A stretch of 64,000 nucleotides of DNA from CBDDGJ01 sp965199285. Lineage in GTDB: Bacteria; Pseudomonadota; Alphaproteobacteria; RS24. Below, piece after piece: positions 15,481 through 24,498 of the stretch; within the stretch, counting starts at the first letter, position 1, and each line of letters starts with the position of its first letter. The stretch lies in contig OZ240687.1 in the NCBI GenBank assembly GCA_965199285.1, positions 1,860,001 through 1,924,000 of the forward strand, read 5' to 3'. Below the pieces are notes generated by a model. It was given only the letters and a program-made list of their open reading frames with translations. It was not told where the DNA came from and did no database searches. The position numbers and the translations under genes were made by a program.

Positions 15481-15765
15481 ATGATCAAGTCAGAACTCAT
15501 AGATCGTATTGCAAAAAAATTCCCGCATCTCTATCACCGCGATATTGAACGTATTGTCAATCGCATTCTTGATGAGATTGCTGATGCTATGGCACGCGGT
15601 GATCGGGTGGAGCTGAGGGGCTTTGGTGCTTTTGCTGTGAAAAAACGGGACGCGCGAATTGGCCGCAACCCGCGCACAGGCGAGGCTGTGGCCGTGGCAG
15701 AAAAACATACGCCCCTTTTTAAAACGGGTAAAAAACTGCGCGAACGGCTAAACGCTGATCAATAA
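15481..15765 (+). CDS. ihfB: Integration host factor subunit beta
   Basis: A DNA-bending HU/IHF-fold protein. MIKSELIDRIAKKFP at the N-terminus, ELRGFGAFAVKKRDARIGRN with the FGAF core, RNPRTGEAVAVAEKHTP with the arm-tip proline, and FKTGKKLRERL at the end identify the beta chain. It has 94 aa, full length. It follows rpsA as in most Proteobacteria, but a hairpin and a 135-nt gap suggest its own promoter. Confidence 0.95.
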   Translation: MIKSELIDRIAKKFPHLYHRDIERIVNRILDEIADAMARGDRVELRGFGAFAVKKRDARIGRNPRTGEAVAVAEKHTPLFKTGKKLRERLNADQ

Positions 15766-15888
15766 ATCATCTCTTTTAATTATTTGTTCTCCTAACCCAT
15801 AAGAAGCTGGCGCGCGCTAGGCGGACGATGAGATCGCATTTCTAAAAACCTCTCCAATATTAAGGGATGAAATGGCAAGAATTATGTT

Positions 15889-16536
15889 ATGAGTGTGAAA
15901 ATAAAAATATGTGGCCTTACAAGCCGAGAGGCAGTTGATGAAGCAAACCAGCTTGCGATTGATTTTGCTGGTTTTGTTTTCTTCCCGCCCTCACCGCGAC
16001 ATCTTAGCTATGAGCAAGCGGCTCTGTTAGCGGCGCAAGTCGCGCCCTCTATCGAGCGGGTGGCGCTGCTTGTTGATGCCGATGATCTTATGATCGAGCA
16101 TGTCATGCAGGCGGTGGAACCGCATCGGTTACAATTACATGGGACGGAGACACCAGATCGTATCAAGACCATAAAGCAAAATACTGGCCGCCCGATTATC
16201 AAATCCATCGTCGCTACAAATCCGGAGCATATTAAAACCGCCCATAATATGTATCAGAATGTTGCGGATTGGTTTTTATATGATGCGCCGCCGCCACCGC
16301 AATCGGATCGGCCGGGCGGCAATGCCGCTGGCTTTAACTGGAATATTTTACAAAACAGCCACCCACCCCGTCCGTGGTTTTTAGCGGGTGGATTGAATGC
16401 CAAAAATCTATCGCAAGCTATTTTGCAAACAGATGCTGACATGGTAGACGTATCTTCCAGTGTCGAGGTAGAGCCGGGCAAGAAAGACCCTATATTAATG
16501 CGGCAATTTGTTGAAGCGGCGCGCCGCATAGGTTAA
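15889..16536 (+). CDS. trpF: Phosphoribosylanthranilate isomerase
   Basis: A TIM-barrel enzyme that isomerises phosphoribosyl-anthranilate in tryptophan synthesis. KIKICGLTSREAVDEA holds the catalytic cysteine, followed by GFVFFPPSPRHLS, LQLHGTETPDRI and, at the phosphate site, FLAGGLNAKNL and DVSSSVEVEPGKKDP. It has 215 aa. It starts trpF-trpB-trpA. Confidence 0.95.
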   Translation: MSVKIKICGLTSREAVDEANQLAIDFAGFVFFPPSPRHLSYEQAALLAAQVAPSIERVALLVDADDLMIEHVMQAVEPHRLQLHGTETPDRIKTIKQNTGRPIIKSIVATNPEHIKTAHNMYQNVADWFLYDAPPPPQSDRPGGNAAGFNWNILQNSHPPRPWFLAGGLNAKNLSQAILQTDADMVDVSSSVEVEPGKKDPILMRQFVEAARRIG

Positions 16537-16596
16537 GAGTAGATATACACAAATTAGAAACCCAAATCGTAAAACCAAAAGGCGAATTTATTTATT

Positions 16597-17823
16597 ATGG
16601 ATCATGAACCCCAAAATCGTCCAAATTCTTATATGTCTGGCCCTGATGAAAAAGGGCGGTTTGGGCTTTATGGCGGGCGCTTTGTCGCCGAAACATTAAT
16701 GCCGCTTATCCTTGAGCTTGAAGAGGCTTACACCCAAGCTAAATCTGACCCTAGCTATGAGCAAGAGCTGGTAGATTTGCAAAAGCATTATGTCGGTCGT
16801 CCAAGCCCGCTTTACTATGCGCCACGCTTAACCGAAGAGCTAGGCGGCGCGAAAATATATCTCAAACGGGATGAGCTTAACCATACGGGCTCGCATAAAA
16901 TCAATAATTGTTTAGGGCAGATTTTGCTCGCCAATCGGATGGGGAAGACACGCATCATTGCCGAAACCGGCGCGGGGCAGCACGGGGTTGCCACCGCGAC
17001 AGTGGCGGCGCGGTTTGGTCTGCCTTGTACAATATATATGGGGGCAACCGATATTGAGCGGCAAAAGCCCAATGTCTTTCGCATGAAGCTGCTTGGCGCG
17101 GAGGTAAAACCCGTCACCTCCGGCGCGGGTACGTTGAAAGATGCGATGAATGAAGCCTTACGCGATTGGGTGACCAATGTTGAAAATACATTTTATATTA
17201 TCGGCACGGTTGCAGGCCCGCACCCTTATCCGGCAATGGTGCGCGATTTTCAATCAATTATTGGCCGCGAAACCAAAGCCCAAATGCAGGAGCTTGAAGG
17301 CCGCTTGCCCGATACGCTGATTGCCTGTATTGGCGGTGGTTCAAATGCGATGGGGTTATTTTATCCCTTTTTGGATGATGAAAACGTTTCGATTATCGGG
17401 GTGGAAGCCGGCGGGCATGGGCTGGATACGGATGACCATGCCGCTTCGCTGGCTGGTGGCAGGGCGGGGGTTTTGCATGGCAACCGCACCTATCTTTTGC
17501 AAGATGATGATGGCCAGATTATTGAAGGCCATTCGATTTCTGCCGGATTGGATTATCCGGGCATTGGCCCCGAACATGCTTATTTACGCGATACGGGGCG
17601 GGTGGAATATGTCGCCGCAACCGATGAGGAAGCGCTTGAAGCCTTCCAATTCATCACCCGCCTTGAAGGGATTATTCCGGCGCTCGAGCCTGCGCATGCG
17701 CTGGCGCATGTTCGCAAAATCGCGCCCAATTTGCCGCCCGATCATTTGCTGGTGATGAATATGTGCGGGCGTGGCGATAAGGATGTGTTTTCGGTTGCCG
17801 CGCATTTAGGGGTGGATTTATGA
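16597..17823 (+). CDS. trpB: Tryptophan synthase beta chain
   Basis: It condenses indole with serine using PLP. The PLP lysine is in NHTGSHKINNCLGQ, and GAGQHGVATATVAA and CIGGGSNAMGLF (phosphate-binding glycines) follow. It has 408 aa. It begins 60 nt after trpF and overlaps trpA by 4 nt, so the two subunits of the complex are made together. Confidence 0.97.
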   Translation: MDHEPQNRPNSYMSGPDEKGRFGLYGGRFVAETLMPLILELEEAYTQAKSDPSYEQELVDLQKHYVGRPSPLYYAPRLTEELGGAKIYLKRDELNHTGSHKINNCLGQILLANRMGKTRIIAETGAGQHGVATATVAARFGLPCTIYMGATDIERQKPNVFRMKLLGAEVKPVTSGAGTLKDAMNEALRDWVTNVENTFYIIGTVAGPHPYPAMVRDFQSIIGRETKAQMQELEGRLPDTLIACIGGGSNAMGLFYPFLDDENVSIIGVEAGGHGLDTDDHAASLAGGRAGVLHGNRTYLLQDDDGQIIEGHSISAGLDYPGIGPEHAYLRDTGRVEYVAATDEEALEAFQFITRLEGIIPALEPAHALAHVRKIAPNLPPDHLLVMNMCGRGDKDVFSVAAHLGVDL

Positions 17824-18626
17824 GCGCGCGGCTTAAGAATTGTTTTGCGGATTTGCAAAACCAAAATAAAAAAGCCTTCATCGCTTATATTATGGCAGGC
17901 GATCCTGACCTGCAAACCAGCCAGCATATTCTCGATAGACTGCCAGAAGCAGGTGTTGATATCATTGAGTTGGGCATGCCCTTTACCGACCCTATGGCAG
18001 ATGGACCGGCAATTCAAGCTGCAGGTTTGCGGTCGCTTGCGGCGGGGCAAAATATTCATAAAACCCTGTCTATGGTCAAAGATTTTCGGGCGCATAATCA
18101 AACAACCCCGATTATTTTAATGGGTTATTATAATCCTATCCATCAATATGGCAGCTTAAAATTTCTTGAAGATGCCGCTCATGCTGGCGTGGATGGATTA
18201 ATCATTGTTGATTTGCCGCCGGAAGAGGATGATGAATTATGCACGCCCGCGAAAATGCAAAATATTGATTTTATTCGCCTCCTTACCCCGACAAGTGATG
18301 ATAAGCGATTGCCTGTTTTATTAAATAACACATCAGGATTTTTATATTATGTCTCCGTGCGTGGGATTACGGGGGCGGCAAGCCCTGATATTGCGGAAGT
18401 GGAAAGCGCGGTTGCCCGCATTCGCGCCCATAGTGACTTGCCCATTGCGATTGGCTTTGGCATTAAAACCCCCGCACAAGCAGCCGCCATGGCAAAAATT
18501 GCCGATGCGGTGGTGGTTGGCTCCGCGCTTATTAGCGAAATTGAAGCCCAGAAAGATAGTCCAGAGGCTTGTGTTGAGGCGGCAATAGCGCTTGCATCGG
18601 CGCTTGCAAAAGGTGTAAATTCATAA
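17820..18626 (+). CDS. trpA: Tryptophan synthase alpha chain
   Basis: It cleaves indole-glycerol phosphate and passes indole to TrpB. The catalytic Glu and Asp are in IELGMPFTDPMADGPAIQ. GVDGLIIVDLPPEE, YYVSVRGITGA and the phosphate-binding IGFGIKTPAQA follow. It has 268 aa, normal length. It is coupled to trpB. Confidence 0.97.
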   Translation: MSARLKNCFADLQNQNKKAFIAYIMAGDPDLQTSQHILDRLPEAGVDIIELGMPFTDPMADGPAIQAAGLRSLAAGQNIHKTLSMVKDFRAHNQTTPIILMGYYNPIHQYGSLKFLEDAAHAGVDGLIIVDLPPEEDDELCTPAKMQNIDFIRLLTPTSDDKRLPVLLNNTSGFLYYVSVRGITGAASPDIAEVESAVARIRAHSDLPIAIGFGIKTPAQAAAMAKIADAVVVGSALISEIEAQKDSPEACVEAAIALASALAKGVNS

Positions 18627-18649
18627 AATAAAGCAAGAGGCTAATTACG

Positions 18650-19504
18650 ATGAACTGGATTAAAAACTTTGTCCGCCCGAAAATAGAAAGCGTATTTTCA
18701 AAAACCACAAATGACGATCATTTATGGTTAAACTGCCCTTCTTGCAATAAGATGATTTTCGAAGAAGAGGCGGCGCAGTCGCAAAAAGTTTGCCCTGGTT
18801 GCGACCACCATATGCGCTTAACCGGCGAAGAGCGGTTCAAATATATTTTTGATGATGGCAGCTACACGCCGATTGCCATTCCGGACGTTGTTGAAGATCC
18901 GCTTAAATTCAAGGATGATAAAAAATATCCTGACCGCTTAAAAGCGGCGCGCAGCAAAACCGGACAGAAAGATGCGGTTATTGCTGGCACTGGCGCAATT
19001 CGCGGCAAGCGCGCAGTGATGGCGGTGCAGGATTTTTTCTTTATGGGTGGTTCTTTGGGCATGGCGGCAGGAGAAGGCGTGATTGCGGCAGCAGAAAAAG
19101 CGCTTGCTGAACATTTGCCTTTAATTATGTTTACCGCCGCTGGTGGCGCACGGATGCAGGAAGGTATTTTATCACTCATGCAAATGCCGCGCACCACGGT
19201 TCTCATCCAAAGATTACGCGATCACGGCTTGCCTTATATTGTGGTTCTTACCCATCCAACGACGGGCGGGGTAACCGCCTCTTATGGTATGTTGGGCGAT
19301 ATTCACATTGCCGAACCAGGGGCGCTGGTTGGCTTTGCCGGCCCACGGGTTATTCAAGATACGATTAAAGAACAGCTGCCAGATGGCTTCCAAACCGCCG
19401 AATATCTGCTTGAACATGGGATGATAGATATGGTGGTGCACCGGCATCGGCTTGCTGAACGGCTTTCAGTTCTTATTGATTTGCTGATGCCAAAGGCGGC
19501 GTAA
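18650..19504 (+). CDS. accD: Acetyl-CoA carboxylase carboxyltransferase subunit beta
   Basis: It makes malonyl-CoA with AccA. A four-cysteine zinc finger (LNCPSCNKMIF, then VCPGCDHHMRL) occupies residues about 27-50. The crotonase-like core has FFFMGGSLGMAAGE, ARMQEGILSLMQM and HPTTGGVTASYGMLGD. It has 284 aa. It lies 23 nt after trpA and 12 nt before folC, in the common trpFBA-accD-folC order. Confidence 0.97.
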   Translation: MNWIKNFVRPKIESVFSKTTNDDHLWLNCPSCNKMIFEEEAAQSQKVCPGCDHHMRLTGEERFKYIFDDGSYTPIAIPDVVEDPLKFKDDKKYPDRLKAARSKTGQKDAVIAGTGAIRGKRAVMAVQDFFFMGGSLGMAAGEGVIAAAEKALAEHLPLIMFTAAGGARMQEGILSLMQMPRTTVLIQRLRDHGLPYIVVLTHPTTGGVTASYGMLGDIHIAEPGALVGFAGPRVIQDTIKEQLPDGFQTAEYLLEHGMIDMVVHRHRLAERLSVLIDLLMPKAA

Positions 19505-19516
19505 CCTCAATTGCGA

Positions 19517-20782
19517 ATGTATGAAAGTGACCGGATATTAGACCGCTTAGAGGGGCTGCATCCAAAGCAGATTGATTTATCGCTAGATAGAATAAAACGG
19601 CTATTGGCCACGCTTGATAATCCGCAAGATAAATGTCCGCCCATTATTCATATTGCTGGCACCAATGGCAAAGGCTCGACGCTTGCTTTTTTACGTGCCA
19701 TGCTGCAGGCGCAAGGCAAAATCGTCCATAGCTATACGTCCCCCCATTTGCAACGCTTTCATGAGCGTATTCAAATCGCCGGTACAGATATTGATGAGCG
19801 CGCGCTTGTCGAGGTTTTGGAGACATGCGAACGCGCCAATGCGGGCGAAGCGATTACATTTTTTGAAATCATCACCGCTGCTGCCTTTCTTGCCTTTAGT
19901 CGCCATAAGGCAGATTATCTTTTACTTGAGGTGGGGCTGGGCGGCAGGCTCGATACCACCAATATCATCACCCCGCTTTTGAGCATCATCACCCCGATTA
20001 GTCTCGACCATCAGGATTTTTTGGGAGATACAATCGAATTAATCGCGGCCGAAAAAGCGGGTATTCTCAAACCAAATTGCGCCGCTGTGATTGCCCCGCA
20101 AGACCATGCCGCCGAACAAGTGATAGGTGATATGGCGCGGGTGCAAAATACCCCGCTTTATATTGGCAATCAAGATTGGCATGTGCGGCAAGAGCAAGAC
20201 CGGCTGGTGTTTGAAGCGGCAAATGCGCTTTTAGATTTACCGCTGCCATGTTTGGCGGGTAGCCATCAAATCACCAATGCCGGAACCGCAATTATGGCGG
20301 CGCGGCTTTTGCAGTTAGATGAAACAGAAATTGCCACAGGCTTACGCACTGCCACTTGGCGGGCGCGCTTGCAGCGCCTTGCGCATGGCAAGCTGATTGA
20401 GCATCTTCACCGCAGATTACCACACGCGACAGTTTGGCTGGATGGCGGGCATAACCCCGCTGCCGCGCAAGCCTTAGCAGAATGGGCAAATGAGGGGGAT
20501 AACAGCCGACCATTGCATATTATTATCGGGCAGATGAAAAATAAGCTGAGCGATGTGTTTTTTGAAAACCTAAAGGCCATAAGCCCCGCCCCTCATTTCC
20601 ACTGTGTCCCGATTGAAAATGAGGAAAATTGCCGCAGTGCAGAAGAGCTAGCGGCGCTGTGTCATGGCAGTGCCCATAAATCCCTAACAGATGCGCTAGC
20701 AGAAATCACCGCGTCTGATGCGCGTATTCTCATTTGCGGTTCGCTTTATCTTGCCGGTTCAGTTCTCAATAAAAATATGTAA
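19517..20782 (+). CDS. folC: Folylpolyglutamate synthase / dihydrofolate synthase
   Basis: It adds glutamate to (dihydro)folate. The P-loop is IAGTNGKGSTLAFLRAML, followed by YTSPHLQRFHERIQI, EVGLGGRLDTTNII, TPISLDHQDFLGDT and WLDGGHNPAAAQAL. It has 421 aa from ATG 19517. An in-frame TTG at 19511 is a less likely start. It is the last gene of the plus-strand run and converges on trxA. Confidence 0.94.
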   Translation: MYESDRILDRLEGLHPKQIDLSLDRIKRLLATLDNPQDKCPPIIHIAGTNGKGSTLAFLRAMLQAQGKIVHSYTSPHLQRFHERIQIAGTDIDERALVEVLETCERANAGEAITFFEIITAAAFLAFSRHKADYLLLEVGLGGRLDTTNIITPLLSIITPISLDHQDFLGDTIELIAAEKAGILKPNCAAVIAPQDHAAEQVIGDMARVQNTPLYIGNQDWHVRQEQDRLVFEAANALLDLPLPCLAGSHQITNAGTAIMAARLLQLDETEIATGLRTATWRARLQRLAHGKLIEHLHRRLPHATVWLDGGHNPAAAQALAEWANEGDNSRPLHIIIGQMKNKLSDVFFENLKAISPAPHFHCVPIENEENCRSAEELAALCHGSAHKSLTDALAEITASDARILICGSLYLAGSVLNKNM

Positions 20783-20809
20783 ACGGGAAAAATATGTAAA
20801 GACGTGGGT

Positions 20810-21130
20810 TTATAAATTCTCTTCCAGCCAGTTTTTAATCTCGCTTTTGGGAACTGCGCCAATTTTCGTTGCTGTCGCCTGCCCATCTTGAAACAGGATC
20901 ATGGTCGGTATTGACCGCACCCCAAAATTGGTGGGCGCGATGGGGTTTTCATCAATATTGACCTTGACGATGGAAACCTTATCAGCAAATTCCTCAGATA
21001 ATTCCTCAAGCGCGGGCGCGATTTGTTTACATGGTCCGCACCATTCGGCCCAAAAATCAACCAGAACAGGCGTATCTGCATTTACCACTTTTGCTTCAAA
21101 CTCATCATCACTTGCGTGTTTTACACTCAT
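20810..21130 (-). CDS. trxA: Thioredoxin
   Basis: A 106-aa cytoplasmic disulfide reductase with active site DFWAEWCGPCKQIAPALEEL, followed by VNIDENPIAPTNFGVRSIPT with the cis-proline. No signal peptide. It is the last gene of the minus-strand tsaE/amgK-murU-addB-addA-trxA string, a usual alphaproteobacterial order. Confidence 0.97.
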   Translation of the reverse strand: MSVKHASDDEFEAKVVNADTPVLVDFWAEWCGPCKQIAPALEELSEEFADKVSIVKVNIDENPIAPTNFGVRSIPTMILFQDGQATATKIGAVPKSEIKNWLEENL

Positions 21131-21150
21131 ATCATCCTCATCTATTCATT

Positions 21151-24100
21151 TCATTTGTCATGGCTTACATCTATACCAGATTCGTCTAAGCAGGCAGATA
21201 TTTCAGGCATGGATATTTCCGTGATTTGGGCATGTTCTGTCCACACCAGTAAGCATTTGATTGTTTTATCCTGATATATTTGTCGGGTGAGCGCGTAATA
21301 AAAAGCCATTTGTTGTTGATATGCCATAGCTGGTTTTTGATTATGCTGCCCAGATTTGAAGTCAATCAGCAGGATTTCATTTTCAGTTTCAACCAATCGA
21401 TCCACCTGCCCATTCACCATCATTTTAGTGCCATCTTTACAATCGAGTTGCCCAATCATCGCCGCCTCTGCCCGCGAAGGGGATGAAAAAATATCAGAAA
21501 AATCAACATGATTTAATAAGCGGGTCACCTTTTCAACAATATTTTTGCGCGCCGCTTCATCATAATCATTGGCATAATTTTGTATATATTGCGTGGCGGC
21601 TATCTCCCATTTGACGGCGGGCAATTGCGGCAAATGTTCTAGTAAATAATGAATTAACCGCCCCCGCTTAGCGGCTTGCGCACTTTCTTTGCTTGCCGCG
21701 CGCCATGATAGATTCTCCGCGCCCGATGGCTGAACATACTGAACTGCTGGCATTTCGGGTGCGTCTTGCTCTAGCCAATCCGGTTTATGGGTTACGCCGC
21801 GCAGTTTTTCTGCTGGCACGGCTTCGGGGTCTTCTTTTGCGAGCGGCACTTCATCCCCATAACGCCATATACTGGTTTTTTCCGCTTCAACCTTATACTT
21901 ATCTTGCCTTAGTATTTTTGCAATATCACAGTACCAGCTCATTTCTGGAATTTTTGTATCATCCTGTCCGGCTTGCAAATAGCCACCTATATAAAGGCGG
22001 TCGCGGGCGCGGGTCATCGCCACATAAAGCAGGCGACGTTCTTCTGCCTGCGCCTCACCAGTCTGTTCTTCAATTCGTTCATGCTGATAAGCCAAACGTT
22101 CCTTTTTGCGCCCTGTCCATAGCAAGCCTTGCGAGTCGTTAATAAAAGCCGCGCGCATTTTATTACTGCCCCCCCTTTGGCATGTATCGGGCAGAAATAC
22201 GATCGGCGCTTCCAGCCCCTTGGCGGCATGAACCGTCATCACCCGCACCGCCTGATGCCCCTGTTCGAGGTCACGCTTTAACTCAACATTGGTTTGTTCC
22301 AACCACTGTAAGAACCCTTGCAAATTAGGTGTTTCTGTTTGCTCATAAGATAAAGCCATATCCAAAAACGCATTAATAGGGTCTTGAATTTCATTGCCCA
22401 ATCTTTGCGCAAGTTTTTTCTGCCCCTCATCGGCGGTGAGGATATGCATGTAAAAATCAAATGGCCGCATGATTGCGGCGCGGGCGATAAGCCGGTTCAT
22501 CTGCTCGACAATCTCCATTGCGATTTTAGATTTATCGGCTTGCAGATTTTCCCAAAAACTTTTTTGCGGATGATTACCCTGCCTTAGGGTGAATAAATCT
22601 TCTTCGCTTATATCAAATAGGGGCGAGCGCAATAATGTCGCCAGCGCCAAATCATCCTGCGGCAGCAGTGCCACCTTGCCTGCAATAAGTAAATCCTTAA
22701 TCGCAATATCTTCCAAAAGCTGTAGCCTGTCTGCACCAGAAACCTTAATGCCTTGTTGATGTAGCGCCGCAATCATTAATTCGGCGAAGGGGCGGCGCTT
22801 GCGCACCAAAATCAGAATATCTTTTTCTTCAATCCCATATTCAGGGTGACCCAGCCAGAAGCGAATTTTCTGCGCAATCCGTTTTGCCAGTTTTTCAGCA
22901 GGCGTAGCAGGGCGATCTGCCATCTGAATTTGGGAAAAATCATCTTCTCCTTTTGGTCTGGGGCTGGTTTCGACATCCCATAGCTCGACCAAACCCTTAT
23001 CATTTTTTCGTTGTGTGTCATGATGCTCGCCTGCAAAAACCCTATCAACAATTTCTAAAATTTGCGGCACAGAGCGCCATGAGGTTTGCAATGGGATGGT
23101 TTTAAACCCTTTCCCTGCGGCTTCAGATAAAACAGTAAATTCCTTCTTCATATCAGCAAAAGCGGCTGGTGCAGCGCCTTGAAAACTATAAATAGATTGC
23201 TTTTCATCGCCGACCGCAAAAATAGTGCGGGTTGCATCTTCATGACTGGTGAGGCCAGCAAAAAATTCGCGCACCAGCGCGGCAATAATATGCCATTGCG
23301 GGGGAGACGTGTCTTGTGCTTCATCGATTAGAATATGCTCAATGCCGCCATCAATTTTATACATGACCCAGCTTGCGCCATTTTCTTGGGCAAGCAGCTT
23401 TTCCGTGTGCAAAATCAAATCATCATAATCCAGCACCCCATGCTGTTTTTTATAATCTTCATAAGCCGCCACCAGTGCCTTTGCGAACCGACATAAGGCG
23501 GCAGAAGAGGTTGCCACCATGCTTGCCTGATGAAGCTGGTACAGCGCGTAAAAATTCTCTGCCCACTCATCATATAATGCGCTTAAGGCAGGGTGAGTAT
23601 CGTGAATGGCTTTGGTAAAAGGTTTTTTGCGCAAAGTTTCATCCGTTGCGGTCAGAAAAATATTCTTGGCAAGCGGCCATATAATGTCAATATCATCCGT
23701 ATCAATTTTCGCACTCATGGCGCGTATCCGCGCGGCGGCGGCCTTATCTGTTTTGCCTCCATCGCGGTGCAAGGCCTCACATAGGGGGGTTGCTTTTTGC
23801 GAAACCTCTTTGCAAAAATCTATCATCCGCCGCGTAATCTCATCTGGTGCGAAAGGGGTTAGATTAGAATTTTGCCACACTGTTTCGTGCCATGCGTCAA
23901 TATCTATTCTCTTCACCACATCCTTATGAGTGATTATATCCTTCGCGCATTTAAGAAAGTCATCTTCCGAGAGGTGACGGGTGAGCTGCCATAAATCCGT
24001 ATCATCTGCCCGCTGCGACAAGACCTGATAGCTCTGCTCGTAAATGAGGCTTTGAGTCTGTTGCTCATCCATTAAAGTGAATTGCGGCGACAGACCAGCC

Positions 24101-24498
24101 TCGAGCGGAAAGCGATGCAATAGCGATTCACAAAAGCCGTGAATCGTCTGCACCCTTAACCCGCCCGGTGTTTCCAGCGCGCGGGCAAAAAGCTGCCGCG
24201 CATGCGCCAAATCTTGCACGCCTGCTGTCTGACCGGTGCGCGCCAAAATTTCTGCCGCCAACGTGTCATCATCCAATAACGCCCAATCTGCCAATAATGC
24301 AAAAAGGCGGTTCTGCATTTCTGCCGCCGCATTGCGGGTAAAGGTGAGGCATAAAAGCCGCTCTGGTGCGACGCCATTGAGCATGAGCCGAACAAGCCGC
24401 GTCACCAAAAGATAGGTCTTGCCCGCGCCCGCATTGGCGGCCACCCATGCTGATATGTTTGGATCAGATGCTATAAAGCTAGGATTAGTTTTCACCAT
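21151..24498 (-). CDS. addA: Double-strand break repair helicase AddA
   Basis: The UvrD-like helicase-nuclease subunit of AddAB, which resects double-strand breaks for RecA loading. Walker A lies in AANAGAGKTYLLVTRLVRL, and ILIDEAQDTSPPQW and AVGDEKQSIYSFQGA follow. VRVMTVHAAKGLEAPIVFLP and LLYVAMTRARDRLYIGG are late helicase motifs. The C-terminal nuclease has ILLIDFKSGQ (PD-(D/E)xK). It has 1115 aa from ATG 24498, with GGAG 9 nt before. It overlaps addB by 14 nt. Confidence 0.95.
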   Translation of the reverse strand: MVKTNPSFIASDPNISAWVAANAGAGKTYLLVTRLVRLMLNGVAPERLLCLTFTRNAAAEMQNRLFALLADWALLDDDTLAAEILARTGQTAGVQDLAHARQLFARALETPGGLRVQTIHGFCESLLHRFPLEAGLSPQFTLMDEQQTQSLIYEQSYQVLSQRADDTDLWQLTRHLSEDDFLKCAKDIITHKDVVKRIDIDAWHETVWQNSNLTPFAPDEITRRMIDFCKEVSQKATPLCEALHRDGGKTDKAAAARIRAMSAKIDTDDIDIIWPLAKNIFLTATDETLRKKPFTKAIHDTHPALSALYDEWAENFYALYQLHQASMVATSSAALCRFAKALVAAYEDYKKQHGVLDYDDLILHTEKLLAQENGASWVMYKIDGGIEHILIDEAQDTSPPQWHIIAALVREFFAGLTSHEDATRTIFAVGDEKQSIYSFQGAAPAAFADMKKEFTVLSEAAGKGFKTIPLQTSWRSVPQILEIVDRVFAGEHHDTQRKNDKGLVELWDVETSPRPKGEDDFSQIQMADRPATPAEKLAKRIAQKIRFWLGHPEYGIEEKDILILVRKRRPFAELMIAALHQQGIKVSGADRLQLLEDIAIKDLLIAGKVALLPQDDLALATLLRSPLFDISEEDLFTLRQGNHPQKSFWENLQADKSKIAMEIVEQMNRLIARAAIMRPFDFYMHILTADEGQKKLAQRLGNEIQDPINAFLDMALSYEQTETPNLQGFLQWLEQTNVELKRDLEQGHQAVRVMTVHAAKGLEAPIVFLPDTCQRGGSNKMRAAFINDSQGLLWTGRKKERLAYQHERIEEQTGEAQAEERRLLYVAMTRARDRLYIGGYLQAGQDDTKIPEMSWYCDIAKILRQDKYKVEAEKTSIWRYGDEVPLAKEDPEAVPAEKLRGVTHKPDWLEQDAPEMPAVQYVQPSGAENLSWRAASKESAQAAKRGRLIHYLLEHLPQLPAVKWEIAATQYIQNYANDYDEAARKNIVEKVTRLLNHVDFSDIFSSPSRAEAAMIGQLDCKDGTKMMVNGQVDRLVETENEILLIDFKSGQHNQKPAMAYQQQMAFYYALTRQIYQDKTIKCLLVWTEHAQITEISMPEISACLDESGIDVSHDK